From contig JALEGL010000006.1 in NCBI GenBank assembly GCA_022763185.1, positions 363,087-427,086 on the forward strand: a stretch of DNA of 64,000 bases. Direction: 5' to 3'. The notes below the pieces were generated by a model. That model was given only the letters and a program-made list of their open reading frames with translations. It was not told the DNA's origin and searched no databases. Source of the DNA: a bacterium. Its GTDB lineage: Bacteria; Bdellovibrionota_G; JALEGL01. How positions within the stretch are numbered: the first letter of the stretch is position 1; every line of letters starts with the position of its first letter. Of this stretch, positions 53,790 to 62,027 are shown piece after piece. The position numbers and the translations under genes were made by a program.

Positions 53790-55100
53790 TCATGCTTTTT
53801 CTATTATCATGGCGCCACCTTGACCACCACCAATGCATAAGCTGGCCAAGCCATACTTGGCTTTTTGTTGCTGTAATGTTTTGGCCAAAGTTAAAACAAT
53901 TCTTGTCCCAGAAGTTCCCACGGGATGACCCATGGCAATGGCGCCACCGTGAACATTCACACGGTCTCTTTTAAAACCATCTAAAACATCTTTATTGGCA
54001 ATGTGTTCAGCCAGGCTTGGCTTTTCAAAAACTTTAAGTACAGATAAAACCTGAGCAGCAAAGGCTTCGTTGATTTCAATGTAATCCATTTGACTGAGTT
54101 TCATCTCTGCTTGTTGCAAAACCTTGCTGCTAGCAGCAACAGGGCCAAGCCCCATACGCTTGGGATCAACGCCAGCAAAAGCATAGTCTTTTATCCATGC
54201 AATGGGTTTAAGTTTATGTTGCTTAACAGCATCTTCACTGGCAAGAATAACTGCAGCTGCGCCATCGGTGATGGGGCAGCTGTTGCCCACCGTAACGCTG
54301 CCATGTTGACGATCAAAATAGGGTTTTAGTTTTTCTAAAGCTTCTAGCGTTTGTTCTGCTCTTGGGCCAATGTCCTGACTGAGCAAGTCTTTTTGACCCT
54401 CTAACCATATGGGCATGATTTCATGCTTGTAAAAACCATTTTTGATGGCGGCCGTTGTTTTTTGATGGCTTTTTAAAGCAAACTGATCTTGTTCTTGCCT
54501 ACTGATATTAAACTCATTGGCCAGAATTTCTGCGGTTTGTCCCATGCTAAGGCCACAAAATGGATCTTTAAGACCTTCCAATAAACCAATAATAGGCTTA
54601 AGCATGCTGGGCCTAAAGCCAGCAAAGGTTTTTAATTTTTGTAAAGCTGTTTTGGAGCGTGCAAGCTGGCCAAGCCAGTCCGCCATACTGGGTGGAAAAA
54701 TCAGTGGAATTTGTGACATGGACTCTGTGCCACCGGCAAGAACAAGCTCAGCGTTGCCAGCCTGAATTTGATCAATCCCAGAGGCCAAAGACTGCATGCC
54801 TGATGCGCAGTTTCTTGCCACGGTGTAAGCTGAAATGCGTTCATCAAACCCCGCCATCAAAGCAATAACCCGTGAGATGTTGGCAGCATTCATGGGTTGG
54901 GCAACACAGCCAAAAATAACTTCATCAATGCTTTCATGGGCAATGTTCGTTCTGTACAACAACTCTTTACTGACCAGAGCCCCCAAGTGTTGGGGAGAGG
55001 TTTTTGCCAGAGCAGTGCCCGCTTTGGCAAACGGGGTTCTAAGACCATCAATCAGAGCAATTTTTTTTGTTTTCATCAGTAGGTATTGTAATTCACTCAT
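53790..55100 (-). CDS. fadI: Acetyl-CoA acyltransferase (3-ketoacyl-CoA thiolase)
   Basis: A 436-residue thiolase that cleaves 3-ketoacyl-CoA to acetyl-CoA. The nucleophilic Cys is in ARNCASGMQS, and the C-terminal bases in the NEAFAAQ and GGAIAMGHPVGTSGTR motifs and the CIGGGQGGAMIIE end are intact. The long insert (residues 150-190) is like FadI rather than the shorter FadA. Start ATG 55100 is given; ATG 55076 (MKTKKIALIDGL) is an alternative with equally weak ribosome-binding sites. With fadJ it makes a beta-oxidation pair. Confidence 0.92.
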   Translation of the reverse strand: MSELQYLLMKTKKIALIDGLRTPFAKAGTALAKTSPQHLGALVSKELLYRTNIAHESIDEVIFGCVAQPMNAANISRVIALMAGFDERISAYTVARNCASGMQSLASGIDQIQAGNAELVLAGGTESMSQIPLIFPPSMADWLGQLARSKTALQKLKTFAGFRPSMLKPIIGLLEGLKDPFCGLSMGQTAEILANEFNISRQEQDQFALKSHQKTTAAIKNGFYKHEIMPIWLEGQKDLLSQDIGPRAEQTLEALEKLKPYFDRQHGSVTVGNSCPITDGAAAVILASEDAVKQHKLKPIAWIKDYAFAGVDPKRMGLGPVAASSKVLQQAEMKLSQMDYIEINEAFAAQVLSVLKVFEKPSLAEHIANKDVLDGFKRDRVNVHGGAIAMGHPVGTSGTRIVLTLAKTLQQQKAKYGLASLCIGGGQGGAMIIEKA

Positions 55101-55212
55101 AGGCAAAAACCAAAAATTATGGTTTTATTTTAAACATTTATATGGCTCAGGTATTGGCCTAACTTTAGTTCTTTAAATATGCATGAGCCAATGTTACAAT
55201 AATTGGTACAAT

Positions 55213-56076
55213 ATGTTTTTATATTTAAAAAATACTATTTTAGTTATTGTAGTTGTAAGCCTTGTGGGTATTGAAAATGCTTGGGCTTGGGGGCCAGCAA
55301 CGCATTTGCATTATGGCTATGAGATTTTAAGCCAGTTGCACCTCTTGCCAACAGCTATGGCAGACTTGCTCAATCGTTTTCCTAAAGTTTATTTATACGG
55401 AACCATCAGTGCCGATATCGTGTTGGCCAAAAAGTTTGGTAAAGATTTTCATCATTGCCACCATTGGCACAATGGCTTTTCTTTGTTGGATTATGCAGAG
55501 TCAGAGAGAGAGCAAGCCTTTGTATGGGGTTACCTTTCACATTTGGCCGCAGACTGTATCAGTCACAATTGTTTTGTCCCCAGTCACATGGTTTTATCTT
55601 ACGATAAAAAATTTCTTAATCACATGTATTGGGAGCTGCGTTTTGACAAAGTACTGACTGATGAAAAAATCTTAAATTTGTTTCACGAGTTAAGCAAAGA
55701 TAATTTTACAGATTGTGATGCTTTATTTGAAAGAAACATCCAAATGCGTTTGATGGATTTTTCCTTTAATAAAAAAGTATTTCAAAAAATATTGATATTA
55801 CAAGGGGTAAGCCAATGGCAAAACATGTTGCATAAAATGCAAAACAATGACCGTTGGCAATTGTCAATCGAGACGGTGGAACACTATCGCCAGCGTTCAT
55901 TGAATGCGGTTGTAGATTTGCTGACCCATAGAGACGATGCTGCCATACTCCAACATGACCCACAAGGTGTCAAAAGGCAGAAGTTGGCAGGAAAATACCG
56001 TAGACAAATGCGTTTTTCTTTAAACTTGAAGCATGAAGACGTTCAAGAGAAAGTCCAGGAGTTGGCTAAACTTTAG
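55213..56076 (+). CDS. Zinc-dependent phospholipase C-like secreted protein
   Basis: A 287-residue protein with a signal peptide (MFLYLKNTILVIVVVSLVG... to AWA). The mature end WGPATHLHYGYEIL has Trp and His in the positions of the zinc PLC family (S1-P1 nuclease/PLC fold); more zinc ligands are likely in HHCHHWHNGF, YLSHLAADCISHNCF and the HMVLS segment. The C-terminal third is helical. Family members hydrolyse phospholipids, but many bacterial homologues are uncharacterised. An ATG at 55183 is in frame; 55213 gives the better signal peptide. Confidence 0.8.
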   Translation: MFLYLKNTILVIVVVSLVGIENAWAWGPATHLHYGYEILSQLHLLPTAMADLLNRFPKVYLYGTISADIVLAKKFGKDFHHCHHWHNGFSLLDYAESEREQAFVWGYLSHLAADCISHNCFVPSHMVLSYDKKFLNHMYWELRFDKVLTDEKILNLFHELSKDNFTDCDALFERNIQMRLMDFSFNKKVFQKILILQGVSQWQNMLHKMQNNDRWQLSIETVEHYRQRSLNAVVDLLTHRDDAAILQHDPQGVKRQKLAGKYRRQMRFSLNLKHEDVQEKVQELAKL

Positions 56077-56101
56077 TTTGGTTTCTAAGGCAGCTTTACA
56101 C

Positions 56102-56485
56102 ATGAGTAGCATAAATTTTACACCCCCAGTTCAGCCGCAAGATCATACGGACGATATTTTCCGGCAGTCCCTGCTCATGGCAGACAGCCTAAGAACCAGG
56201 GTAAAAAGCAAACGTTATTTTACCCGTTTGGTTGAGTCCAATGTGGATAAAGCAACCAAGCAATCGGCTTTGCTGGCTTTGATCATGGTCAGTTATTGGG
56301 ATAAAGATTTTATCCAATGTGAGCAATACTGCAAACAGTTGATCAAACTGGATACTTACACCTCATACAGTCTATTTGCCCTAAACTTAATGTATGAAAT
56401 GAACAAAGTCTTGGGCAAGCAACATACACTCAACGCCATCGCAAGTTTAGTGGATAAAATTAACAAAAAATTAAATATAAATTAG
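56102..56485 (+). CDS. Hypothetical protein, 127 aa
   Basis: A 127-residue helical protein beginning MSSINFTPPVQPQDHTDDIF and ending with two amphipathic helices (FIQCEQYCKQLIKLDTYTSY, TLNAIASLVDKINKKLN). No family recognised; the helix pairs could be TPR-like. The frame extends upstream to 56033, inside the phospholipase-like gene, but the ATG at 56102 has AAGG 10 bp upstream. It lies 25 bp downstream and is probably co-transcribed. Confidence 0.6.
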   Translation: MSSINFTPPVQPQDHTDDIFRQSLLMADSLRTRVKSKRYFTRLVESNVDKATKQSALLALIMVSYWDKDFIQCEQYCKQLIKLDTYTSYSLFALNLMYEMNKVLGKQHTLNAIASLVDKINKKLNIN

Positions 56486-56528
56486 ATCAAATACAAAACA
56501 GTAAAAAAACTTTTGTGCTGTTGTGGAT

Positions 56529-58019
56529 TTATTCGGTTAAGGTTACCGTTAAGGGGTCAAGTTTCTTGTTGTCTTTGAGTAGCTCAAAATGCAAATGCGG
56601 TCCTGTTGAGCGTCCGGTGCTGCCAACTTCAGCCACAACATCACCTTTGCTTACGCTATCGCCTTTTTTAACCTTGATTTTGGATAAATGCGCGTAGCGT
56701 GATTCGTAGCCCTTATCATGCTTAATAATCAAGACATTACCATAACGGCCTTTTTTACCGGCATACTTGACCGTTCCGCTCAGAGCAGCCTTCACGGGGT
56801 CACCCACTTTGCCTCTAAAATCCAAACCGCCATGAAAAGCCAACTTATGGGTAAAAGGATCAAGCCTTGCTCCGTAAGAAGAGGTTAGTCGTTTAAGCTC
56901 AGGTAAGTGTAAGAGGTTTTTCTTGTAGCGTTTGGTGTCGGCTTGAAAAGTCTCGTAACTTGGAATTTCGTCTTTGATATCCATGCTTTCTTCCACCCCC
57001 CCTTGAAAGTTCTCAGGGTTTTCTTGGTCCTGACTAAGGTCAAGTGGAGAGCGTTCATTATCACGCTGTGCAGAATTGTTGCTTTCTGGTGTTGAAGGCT
57101 GATCCATACTCATATCTTCATCCTCCAGAGAATGGGAGGCCATTTCTTGAACATTGGCATCGTCGTGGGCCGCATGTTCATGGCTTGTCTGTTTTTCCTG
57201 CGGATTTTGAGTTTCCATTTGCGTCAGGCCTATGCTGCTATCGGCAATTTGACCATTAAGATCTTCTTGTTTATCTTCCGTAACCGTAGATTCAGTGTTG
57301 GGCTCATTTGAGCTCTCCTCGGCCATATCTTGGACATGATCATGAATACTGGGGACATCCAGCATAGAATTTTCTTTTGCAGTTGCTTTTTTTGCTCTGG
57401 CTTTTGTGGTTTTTTGACTAACCTGGCTTTTGATACTTTGGTCTTCAACTTGTAAGGGCTTTTCTTTGAATAAAGAAAAAACAAACAGGCTTAAAGTTAA
57501 AACACACAAGATAATGGCAAAACTGAGCAAGTGATTGCTATTGAAACGCAGTTTAGAACTTTTTTGGCTTTTAAGCTCCAGTTTAAAGTCCTGATTTTTT
57601 TGCAACAGTTGAGGTAAAATTTTAAAGGGTTTAACCTTGGTTTTTTCTGAAATAATTTCAGGGATTTGCGCTGTTTTAGGGTCGGTTAGGGGCTTTTTAG
57701 GGTCCACATTGACCTTAATTTTTACTTTTTTGGTTTTGGGCGGCTCCAGGCTGTCGTTCACGGCCGGTTTGAGGCTATCCAAGTTCAGCAACTGGGTTTT
57801 TTCCTGGGTATTGTTTTGTTCTTCTTGGGCAGCCAGTCCCAAAGCGCTGTTTTCAGAGGTTTTTTGTAATTTGAGGATGGTTTTACATTTTGGGCAAGGC
57901 AACTTAATCCCATAACTCATGGTAAAAACGTTTTGACATTTTTGATAGCTCAACTCACCAGGCTTGCTGATGGGCGCTTCAAAGCTGTGCTGACATGTGT
58001 TGCATTGTATGTTTAACAT
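56529..58019 (-). CDS. Zinc-ribbon/transmembrane/LytM (M23) fusion protein
   Basis: A 496-residue protein of unusual layout. The N-terminus has a MJ0042-like zinc ribbon: Cys6-x2-Cys9 and Cys42-x2-Cys45. A basic Lys/Pro linker leads to one transmembrane helix at about residues 164-184. Next is a long, low-complexity acidic linker (190-370, rich in Glu, Asp, Ser, Gln, Asn). The M23/LytM domain (395-490) has HGGLD (His396, Asp400), His444 and HLH (475-477), so it is complete for zinc peptidase activity. It should be a bitopic inner-membrane protein cutting or sensing peptidoglycan. The zinc ribbon in the cytoplasm is not a usual LytM partner. Confidence 0.85.
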   Translation of the reverse strand: MLNIQCNTCQHSFEAPISKPGELSYQKCQNVFTMSYGIKLPCPKCKTILKLQKTSENSALGLAAQEEQNNTQEKTQLLNLDSLKPAVNDSLEPPKTKKVKIKVNVDPKKPLTDPKTAQIPEIISEKTKVKPFKILPQLLQKNQDFKLELKSQKSSKLRFNSNHLLSFAIILCVLTLSLFVFSLFKEKPLQVEDQSIKSQVSQKTTKARAKKATAKENSMLDVPSIHDHVQDMAEESSNEPNTESTVTEDKQEDLNGQIADSSIGLTQMETQNPQEKQTSHEHAAHDDANVQEMASHSLEDEDMSMDQPSTPESNNSAQRDNERSPLDLSQDQENPENFQGGVEESMDIKDEIPSYETFQADTKRYKKNLLHLPELKRLTSSYGARLDPFTHKLAFHGGLDFRGKVGDPVKAALSGTVKYAGKKGRYGNVLIIKHDKGYESRYAHLSKIKVKKGDSVSKGDVVAEVGSTGRSTGPHLHFELLKDNKKLDPLTVTLTE

Positions 58020-58144
58020 TGTTTCCTCTTACCCTTATAATTAAGCAATTTAGATGCCAAGAATAAAATGTCAAGTTGTTGATATTATTAAAGATAATCG
58101 TGCAAAAACTCACCATATTGCGACATGTTTTTCTTAAAAAAGTT

Positions 58145-58174
58145 CTGAAATATCCAAGATCTTTATGCTACAAT
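58145..58174 (+). promoter_or_regulatory. Promoter upstream of the DUF465 gene
   Basis: An extended -10 (TATGCTACAAT) is strong, while the -35 box (CTGAAA, 18 bp upstream) is weak. The -10 lies in the palindrome CTACAATTGTAG, so it may be regulated. A GGAGG ribosome-binding site sits between this and the ATG at 58234. Confidence 0.45.
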
Positions 58175-58233
58175 TGTAGATCTAGACAAGGAAAATGAAG
58201 TAAAAAAAACTTAACCCAGGAGGTTGTACACTA

Positions 58234-58461
58234 ATGTCATTAAAAAAAACATCTGACTTAAAAGGACACCAAGACTTAATTCAATCTGATTTTGAGCTGA
58301 GAAAACTGGCTAAGGATCACCAAAAATTTGAAAAACGTTTAGAAGATCTAAACAAACAAAAATTTTTAAACGATCACGATGAACGAGAAATGAAAAAAAT
58401 TCAAAAAATGAAGCTGGTTTTAAAAGATCAAATGATGAAACGTTTATCCGTGATCAACTAA
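58234..58461 (+). CDS. DUF465 (YdcH family) protein
   Basis: A 75-residue, charged, all-helical protein. DLKGHQDLIQSDFELRKLAKDHQKFEKRLEDL matches DUF465, a family of small proteins of unknown function with a coiled-coil hairpin. The ribosome-binding site CCAGGAGG and a strong terminator after it mark a stand-alone, probably well-expressed gene. Confidence 0.88.
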   Translation: MSLKKTSDLKGHQDLIQSDFELRKLAKDHQKFEKRLEDLNKQKFLNDHDEREMKKIQKMKLVLKDQMMKRLSVIN

Positions 58462-58477
58462 GCTGTTTTACAGTCCT

Positions 58478-58506
58478 TAAAAAGGGCCCCTAGGGGCCCT
58501 TTTTTA
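58478..58506 (+). terminator. Rho-independent terminator after the DUF465 gene
   Basis: A perfect 10-bp palindromic stem, AAGGGCCCCT with AGGGGCCCTT, flanked by A and T runs. It could work in both directions. Confidence 0.9.
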
Positions 58507-58569
58507 ATGTAAAAAATGTTTGAGTGTTGAACAAGCTTGCATTTTTACATATTCTTTATAAAAGAAAGG

Positions 58570-59490
58570 ATGTTTAAAAATACTGTATACTGGGTAAGCC
58601 TAATGTTTGTGTGTGTACTCTTTTATTCATGCAACAAACAAAAAAAAATTTACAAGCAGTTGTACAAAGACAGTCAAAGCATCACACAAAAAATCATCAG
58701 CTTTGGTCCGAGACCCGTGAACAGCCCTGCACATCAACAGGTTCAAAACTACATAGAAAGCTATTTAAAGTCTCAGCAAATTCAATTGGAAAAGCTTCAA
58801 TTCACTGCCAATACGCCCATTGGTCCAGTCCCCATGACCAATCTACGCTACGCAATTGCATCTCCAAAGGCAAAGTATCCCAGCATACTTTTATCAGCCC
58901 ATTATGATAGCAAAATTTTACCCGGGAAAAAGTTTCTGGGTGTCAATGATGCGGCAACATCGGTAGCGTTGATTCTTGCACTGACCCCCATCATTCAAAA
59001 ATTAAAGTTGCCATACGTGGTGGAAGTGGTTTTCTTTGATGGTGAGGAGCCTATTAAACAGTGGGTAGGCAAAGATAATCTTTATGGCAGCAGACACTTT
59101 GCCACGCATCACCTTCCTTCCGCCAACATCGCTTATGCTATTTTATTGGATATGATCAGCGATAAAGATTTGAATTTAGTACGGGCCCATGCATCGGATA
59201 AGTCTTTATCCAAATTGTATGAAAAAGTATTAACAGATATGAAATGGTCGCATGTTCTGGACAAACGTTTGTCGTTTATTCAGGATGACCATTTATCCCT
59301 GATTAGAGCCGGCATCCCCACCTTACTGATCATGGATTTTACCTACGGTGGTCCCAGAGGTCCCGGTATTTTTTGGCACACGGAGCAAGACAACATGAGC
59401 AATGTTAGCTTTGAAAACACGGCCAAAGTGGGTCAGTTGGTGCTAAGAATTTTAGATCACTTTAAACAAACCATGGTTCAAGTTCCGTAG
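58570..59490 (+). CDS. Glutaminyl-peptide cyclotransferase-like M28 lipoprotein
   Basis: A 306-residue protein. The signal ends at Cys21 (LFYSC), probably a lipobox. The M28-fold zinc site is complete: His111-Tyr-Asp (AHYDSK), Asp127 (GVNDAATS), Glu159/160 (FFDGEEP) and a later DDHLSL and FWHTEQDNMSNVS. This pattern is that of animal-type glutaminyl cyclases, which convert N-terminal Gln to pyroglutamate, rather than of M28 aminopeptidases, which bind two zinc ions. A bacterial form of this type has been reported. ATG at 58570 follows AAAGGA. Confidence 0.82.
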   Translation: MFKNTVYWVSLMFVCVLFYSCNKQKKIYKQLYKDSQSITQKIISFGPRPVNSPAHQQVQNYIESYLKSQQIQLEKLQFTANTPIGPVPMTNLRYAIASPKAKYPSILLSAHYDSKILPGKKFLGVNDAATSVALILALTPIIQKLKLPYVVEVVFFDGEEPIKQWVGKDNLYGSRHFATHHLPSANIAYAILLDMISDKDLNLVRAHASDKSLSKLYEKVLTDMKWSHVLDKRLSFIQDDHLSLIRAGIPTLLIMDFTYGGPRGPGIFWHTEQDNMSNVSFENTAKVGQLVLRILDHFKQTMVQVP

Positions 59491-59520
59491 CCATAGCGCC
59501 AAAGCTCCATGACTTCAATG

Positions 59521-60081
59521 CTATAAAAATGCTTGAAGTTGTTGGTGGAGATCAGACAAATTGTCATGATTTAGCAAGGTATGATCGGCCAGAGCAAGGG
59601 TGGCTTGGAGTTGCTGAGCCTGCAGGTTTTTTGAAGACTCCAGTTTTTCATTGTGGATAAATTGTTCAAGGCTGTCGGCATTTTCTGCCCGGCCTCTATG
59701 CTTAGCCCGCTCAAATCTAAGCTCAACTGGAGCATCAATGCATAGTAAAATAAAATTAGGGTAATGGGCTCTAAACAGTTTGACTTCACTGGGATGCCTA
59801 AAGGAGTCCACCACAATTTTTTTGCTGGGCCTGTGCTTAATTTTTTCCAGGGTTTTTTTTGCCAAAACATCCACGCCGTGCTCTTGGCGCAGTTGCGTGC
59901 CTATATCAATAAAGCTCAGGCGCGTCTCTGCAATGCCTTTTTCTGCCATGCTCTGGCGCAAGACATCGGATAAAGAGTAAAAATCATAACCCTGCTCGGT
60001 TAAAAAAAGGGCAGCGGCACCTTTGCCAGAGGCATTGGTACCGGTTAAGCCTATAATAGATTGAGGAGATGAGCTTAGCAA
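59521..60081 (-). CDS. P-loop nucleotide kinase, UPF0200/dephospho-CoA-kinase-like
   Basis: A 186-residue P-loop protein with Walker A GLTGTNASGKGAAA at residues 11-24, then a nucleoside-kinase-like LSDVLRQSMAEKG and VVDSFRHPSEVKLFR. The layout resembles archaeal UPF0200 and dephospho-CoA kinase-type enzymes, or NMP kinases of dCMP-kinase type. I could not decide which from sequence alone. It is 9 bp downstream of the H1-like gene and probably co-transcribed. Confidence 0.7.
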   Translation of the reverse strand: MLSSSPQSIIGLTGTNASGKGAAALFLTEQGYDFYSLSDVLRQSMAEKGIAETRLSFIDIGTQLRQEHGVDVLAKKTLEKIKHRPSKKIVVDSFRHPSEVKLFRAHYPNFILLCIDAPVELRFERAKHRGRAENADSLEQFIHNEKLESSKNLQAQQLQATLALADHTLLNHDNLSDLHQQLQAFL

Positions 60082-60090
60082 AACAAGACT

Positions 60091-61080
60091 TTAGTCGTCA
60101 TCTTCTTCATCAAAGATATCATCTTCATCAAGACGCATTTCACCCTCTTCAGAAAAGCTAAACAAGTCTTTTTCTGCATCTGCTGGCGAGCGGGTAAAAG
60201 AGTCTTCACCAAAGGTTTCATCAAACTCAGAAAGCTCATCAACGACGCTGTCTTTTTCATCGTAATCAAATTCTTCATCGTCATCAAAGCTAACCGGATC
60301 ACGTAGCGGTGACTCAGTATCAATCAACGTTGCATCTGGATCCACAAACGTTTCCTCAGTGCTCTGAACATGGGTTTCTTCAAGCACCTCATTGGGCTCC
60401 ATTTCAGGAGTTTGTGGCGTTTCTACCACCGGCGTAATAATGGCGTCTTCTTTAACCTTGACGTGTTTTTTGGCGCTGGGCTTCTTGGCCTTTTTAGGCG
60501 CAGCCTTCTTTACAGACTTCTTCTTGGTGGCCTTTTTAGCGGTTTTTTTCTTGCTGGTTTTTTTGGCAGCCTTCTTTTTCGTGGCTTTCTTGGCAGTTTT
60601 CTTTTTGCTTGTTTTTTTAGCAGCCTTTTTCTTACTGGCTTTTTTTATGGTCTTTTTCTTCTTGGCCGCTTTTTTAGTACTTTTCTTTTTAGCCTTTTTG
60701 GCTGTTTTTTTCTTGCTTGCCTTCTTTTTTGTGCTTTTCTTAGCAGTTTTCTTTTTGCTTGTTTTTTTAGCAGCCTTCTTCTTGGTGGCCTTTTTAGCAG
60801 TTTTTTTCTTCTTGGCCGCTTTTTTAGTGCTTTTCTTTTTAGCCTTTTTAGCGGTTTTTTTCTTAGTTGACTTCTTTTTCGTGGCTTTTTTGGCCGTTTT
60901 CTTTTTGCTTGCCTTCTTCTTGGCCGCTTTTTTAGCCGTTTTCTTTTTGCTTGACTTCTTCTTGGCCGCTTTTTTAGCCGTTTTCTTTTTGGCTACTTTT
61001 TTAGCAGATTTCTTCTTCGTGGTCTTTTTTACGGTTTTCTTCTTTGCAGGCTTTTTGCTTGCTTTTTTCTTCTTTGCCAT
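60091..61080 (-). CDS. Lysine-rich histone H1-like protein with acidic C-terminus
   Basis: A 329-residue protein. Residues about 2-210 are an almost unbroken series of KKAxKK/KKxxKKT repeats (AKKKKASKKPAKKKTVKKTT...), as in bacterial H1-like nucleoid proteins such as those of Chlamydia, Bordetella and myxobacteria. From about residue 215 the composition flips to Glu, Asp and hydrophobic (EFDYDEKDSVVDELSEFDETF) and ends EDDD. It should bind DNA through the basic part, with the acidic tail modulating it. ATG at 61080 follows AAAGGA; an earlier in-frame start (61134) adds only a non-repeat segment. The DNA repeats cause many false reverse ORFs. Confidence 0.85.
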   Translation of the reverse strand: MAKKKKASKKPAKKKTVKKTTKKKSAKKVAKKKTAKKAAKKKSSKKKTAKKAAKKKASKKKTAKKATKKKSTKKKTAKKAKKKSTKKAAKKKKTAKKATKKKAAKKTSKKKTAKKSTKKKASKKKTAKKAKKKSTKKAAKKKKTIKKASKKKAAKKTSKKKTAKKATKKKAAKKTSKKKTAKKATKKKSVKKAAPKKAKKPSAKKHVKVKEDAIITPVVETPQTPEMEPNEVLEETHVQSTEETFVDPDATLIDTESPLRDPVSFDDDEEFDYDEKDSVVDELSEFDETFGEDSFTRSPADAEKDLFSFSEEGEMRLDEDDIFDEEDDD

Positions 61081-61217
61081 GGTGTGGGTTCCTTTTAAAA
61101 ATGTAAAATTAACAACATCAATGCACGCATGCATCCAACATGGCCTAGCGTATCACTTCATGGACATTCACTCAGACCCGCAAACGGCATTTATTTTCCT
61201 ATACCGTTTCATGCAAT

Positions 61218-61246
61218 AGAATAAATAAAGCAAAAACACTTTGCAA
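61218..61246 (-). promoter_or_regulatory. Promoter of the H1-like gene (minus strand)
   Basis: Read on the minus strand, TTGCAA and TATTCT are 17 bp apart. The predicted leader is about 130 nt before the ATG at 61080. Confidence 0.5.
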
Positions 61247-61269
61247 GTTTAAATGCTTATCACTGGCAA

Positions 61270-61298
61270 TTGATTTCTTTTGATTCTAAGGGTATAGT
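61270..61298 (+). promoter_or_regulatory. Promoter of ssrA
   Basis: TTGATT and TATAGT are separated by 17 bp. Transcription would start near 61305, leaving about 38 nt to be trimmed from the tmRNA 5' end. Confidence 0.7.
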
Positions 61299-61342
61299 CA
61301 AATCCTTGCGCTGCAGAGTTCAGTGCTTACATTCAACCCAAT

Positions 61343-61692
61343 GGGGGCGACTGGTTTCGACGGGAGATTGGAACGTTTGGTTGCACGTCGAGGAGGTGCT
61401 TGGCCTCGTAAAAAAAGCACAAACTAGTAATTGATGACAATCAATTCGCAATGGCAGCTTAATTAAGCTACCCGTTCAATTCCCCGATTCCTATTAAGGG
61501 ATGCGAACGCCAAATCAGTAGGATAGTGGAGCAGGGCGTCTGGCCTCTGTTGCATGAAACTTTAGTCAGAATCGCCAATCAAAACCCTGTTTATGGGGGC
61601 TTGAAAGGTTAACTATAAAGCATAAACTAAACGTGTAGTGGCCACTCTGGAAGAACTTTCGGACGGGGGTTCGAATCCCCCCGCCTCCACCA
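61343..61692 (+). ncRNA. ssrA: Transfer-messenger RNA (tmRNA)
   Basis: One-piece tmRNA of about 350 nt. The 5' end GGGGGCGACTGGTTTCGACG and the 3' end with T-arm GGGGGTTCGAATCCCCC and CGCCTCCACCA pair to form the acceptor stem. Trans-translation rescues ribosomes stuck on broken mRNA. The tag-coding frame is at 61430-61462: aligned to E. coli, the resume codon after TAGTA is ATT and the tag would read IDDNQFAMAA, ending in TAA. The CCA is encoded. The H1-like gene lies divergent upstream. Its 3' end is repeated downstream (see repeats). Confidence 0.95.
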
Positions 61693-61727
61693 AAACAATT
61701 GTACCCCGCAGGGGTGAAATTGTTTTG
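61691..61727 (+). terminator. Hairpin directly after ssrA
   Basis: CAAAACAATT pairs with AATTGTTTTG and the inner CCCC/GGGG extends it. It starts at the tmRNA CCA end, as do the hairpins in the repeat copies. There is no clear U-tract, so it could act with processing. Confidence 0.5.
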
Positions 61728-61840
61728 TTGAGATTGCTGAGATTTGAACATGATCCCCGGGTTAGGAGGAACAAAAAGCACTGCTTTTTGTGACGGAATA
61801 CTGGGAGATTCGCCGAAGAGGCGAATCGAGACAGTGCGAA

Positions 61841-61891
61841 AATCCCCCCGCCTCCACCACCAAAACAAAAACCCTGGTTTTGGTGGTCTTT
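61841..61891 (+). repeat. Degenerate copy B of the ssrA 3' end plus hairpin
   Basis: AATCCCCCCGCCTCCACCA (19 bp) is identical to the last 19 bases of ssrA and lies 167 bp downstream of them. It is followed by the hairpin CCACCAAAAC/GTTTTGGTGG and TCTTT, which looks like a terminator. No complete tRNA-like fold precedes it. It is probably an attachment-site scar or a tandem duplication. Confidence 0.85.
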
Positions 61892-61982
61892 AAAAGCTAA
61901 TCCTAAAACCTCAACCCTTTTGCGGGCGCCTTCGAACCCCCTACGGGGTTCGTTCGTATATTTAGGGTCGCTGCGCTCCCAT

Positions 61983-62027
61983 GGCCCCCGCCTCCACCAG
62001 CAAAACAAAAATGGGAAGTTTTGCTGG
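61983..62027 (+). repeat. Degenerate copy C of the ssrA 3' end plus hairpin
   Basis: CCCCCGCCTCCACCA (15 bp) matches the tmRNA end, 140 bp after copy B. It has its own hairpin CCAGCAAAAC/GTTTTGCTGG and the same TCTTT follow-on as copy B. Confidence 0.85.

Noticed and set aside
60370-61219. Long plus-strand ORFs opposite the H1-like gene, rich in Phe and Leu
   Set aside because: They are the complement of lysine codon repeats; the plus frames lack ribosome-binding sites and protein-like composition.
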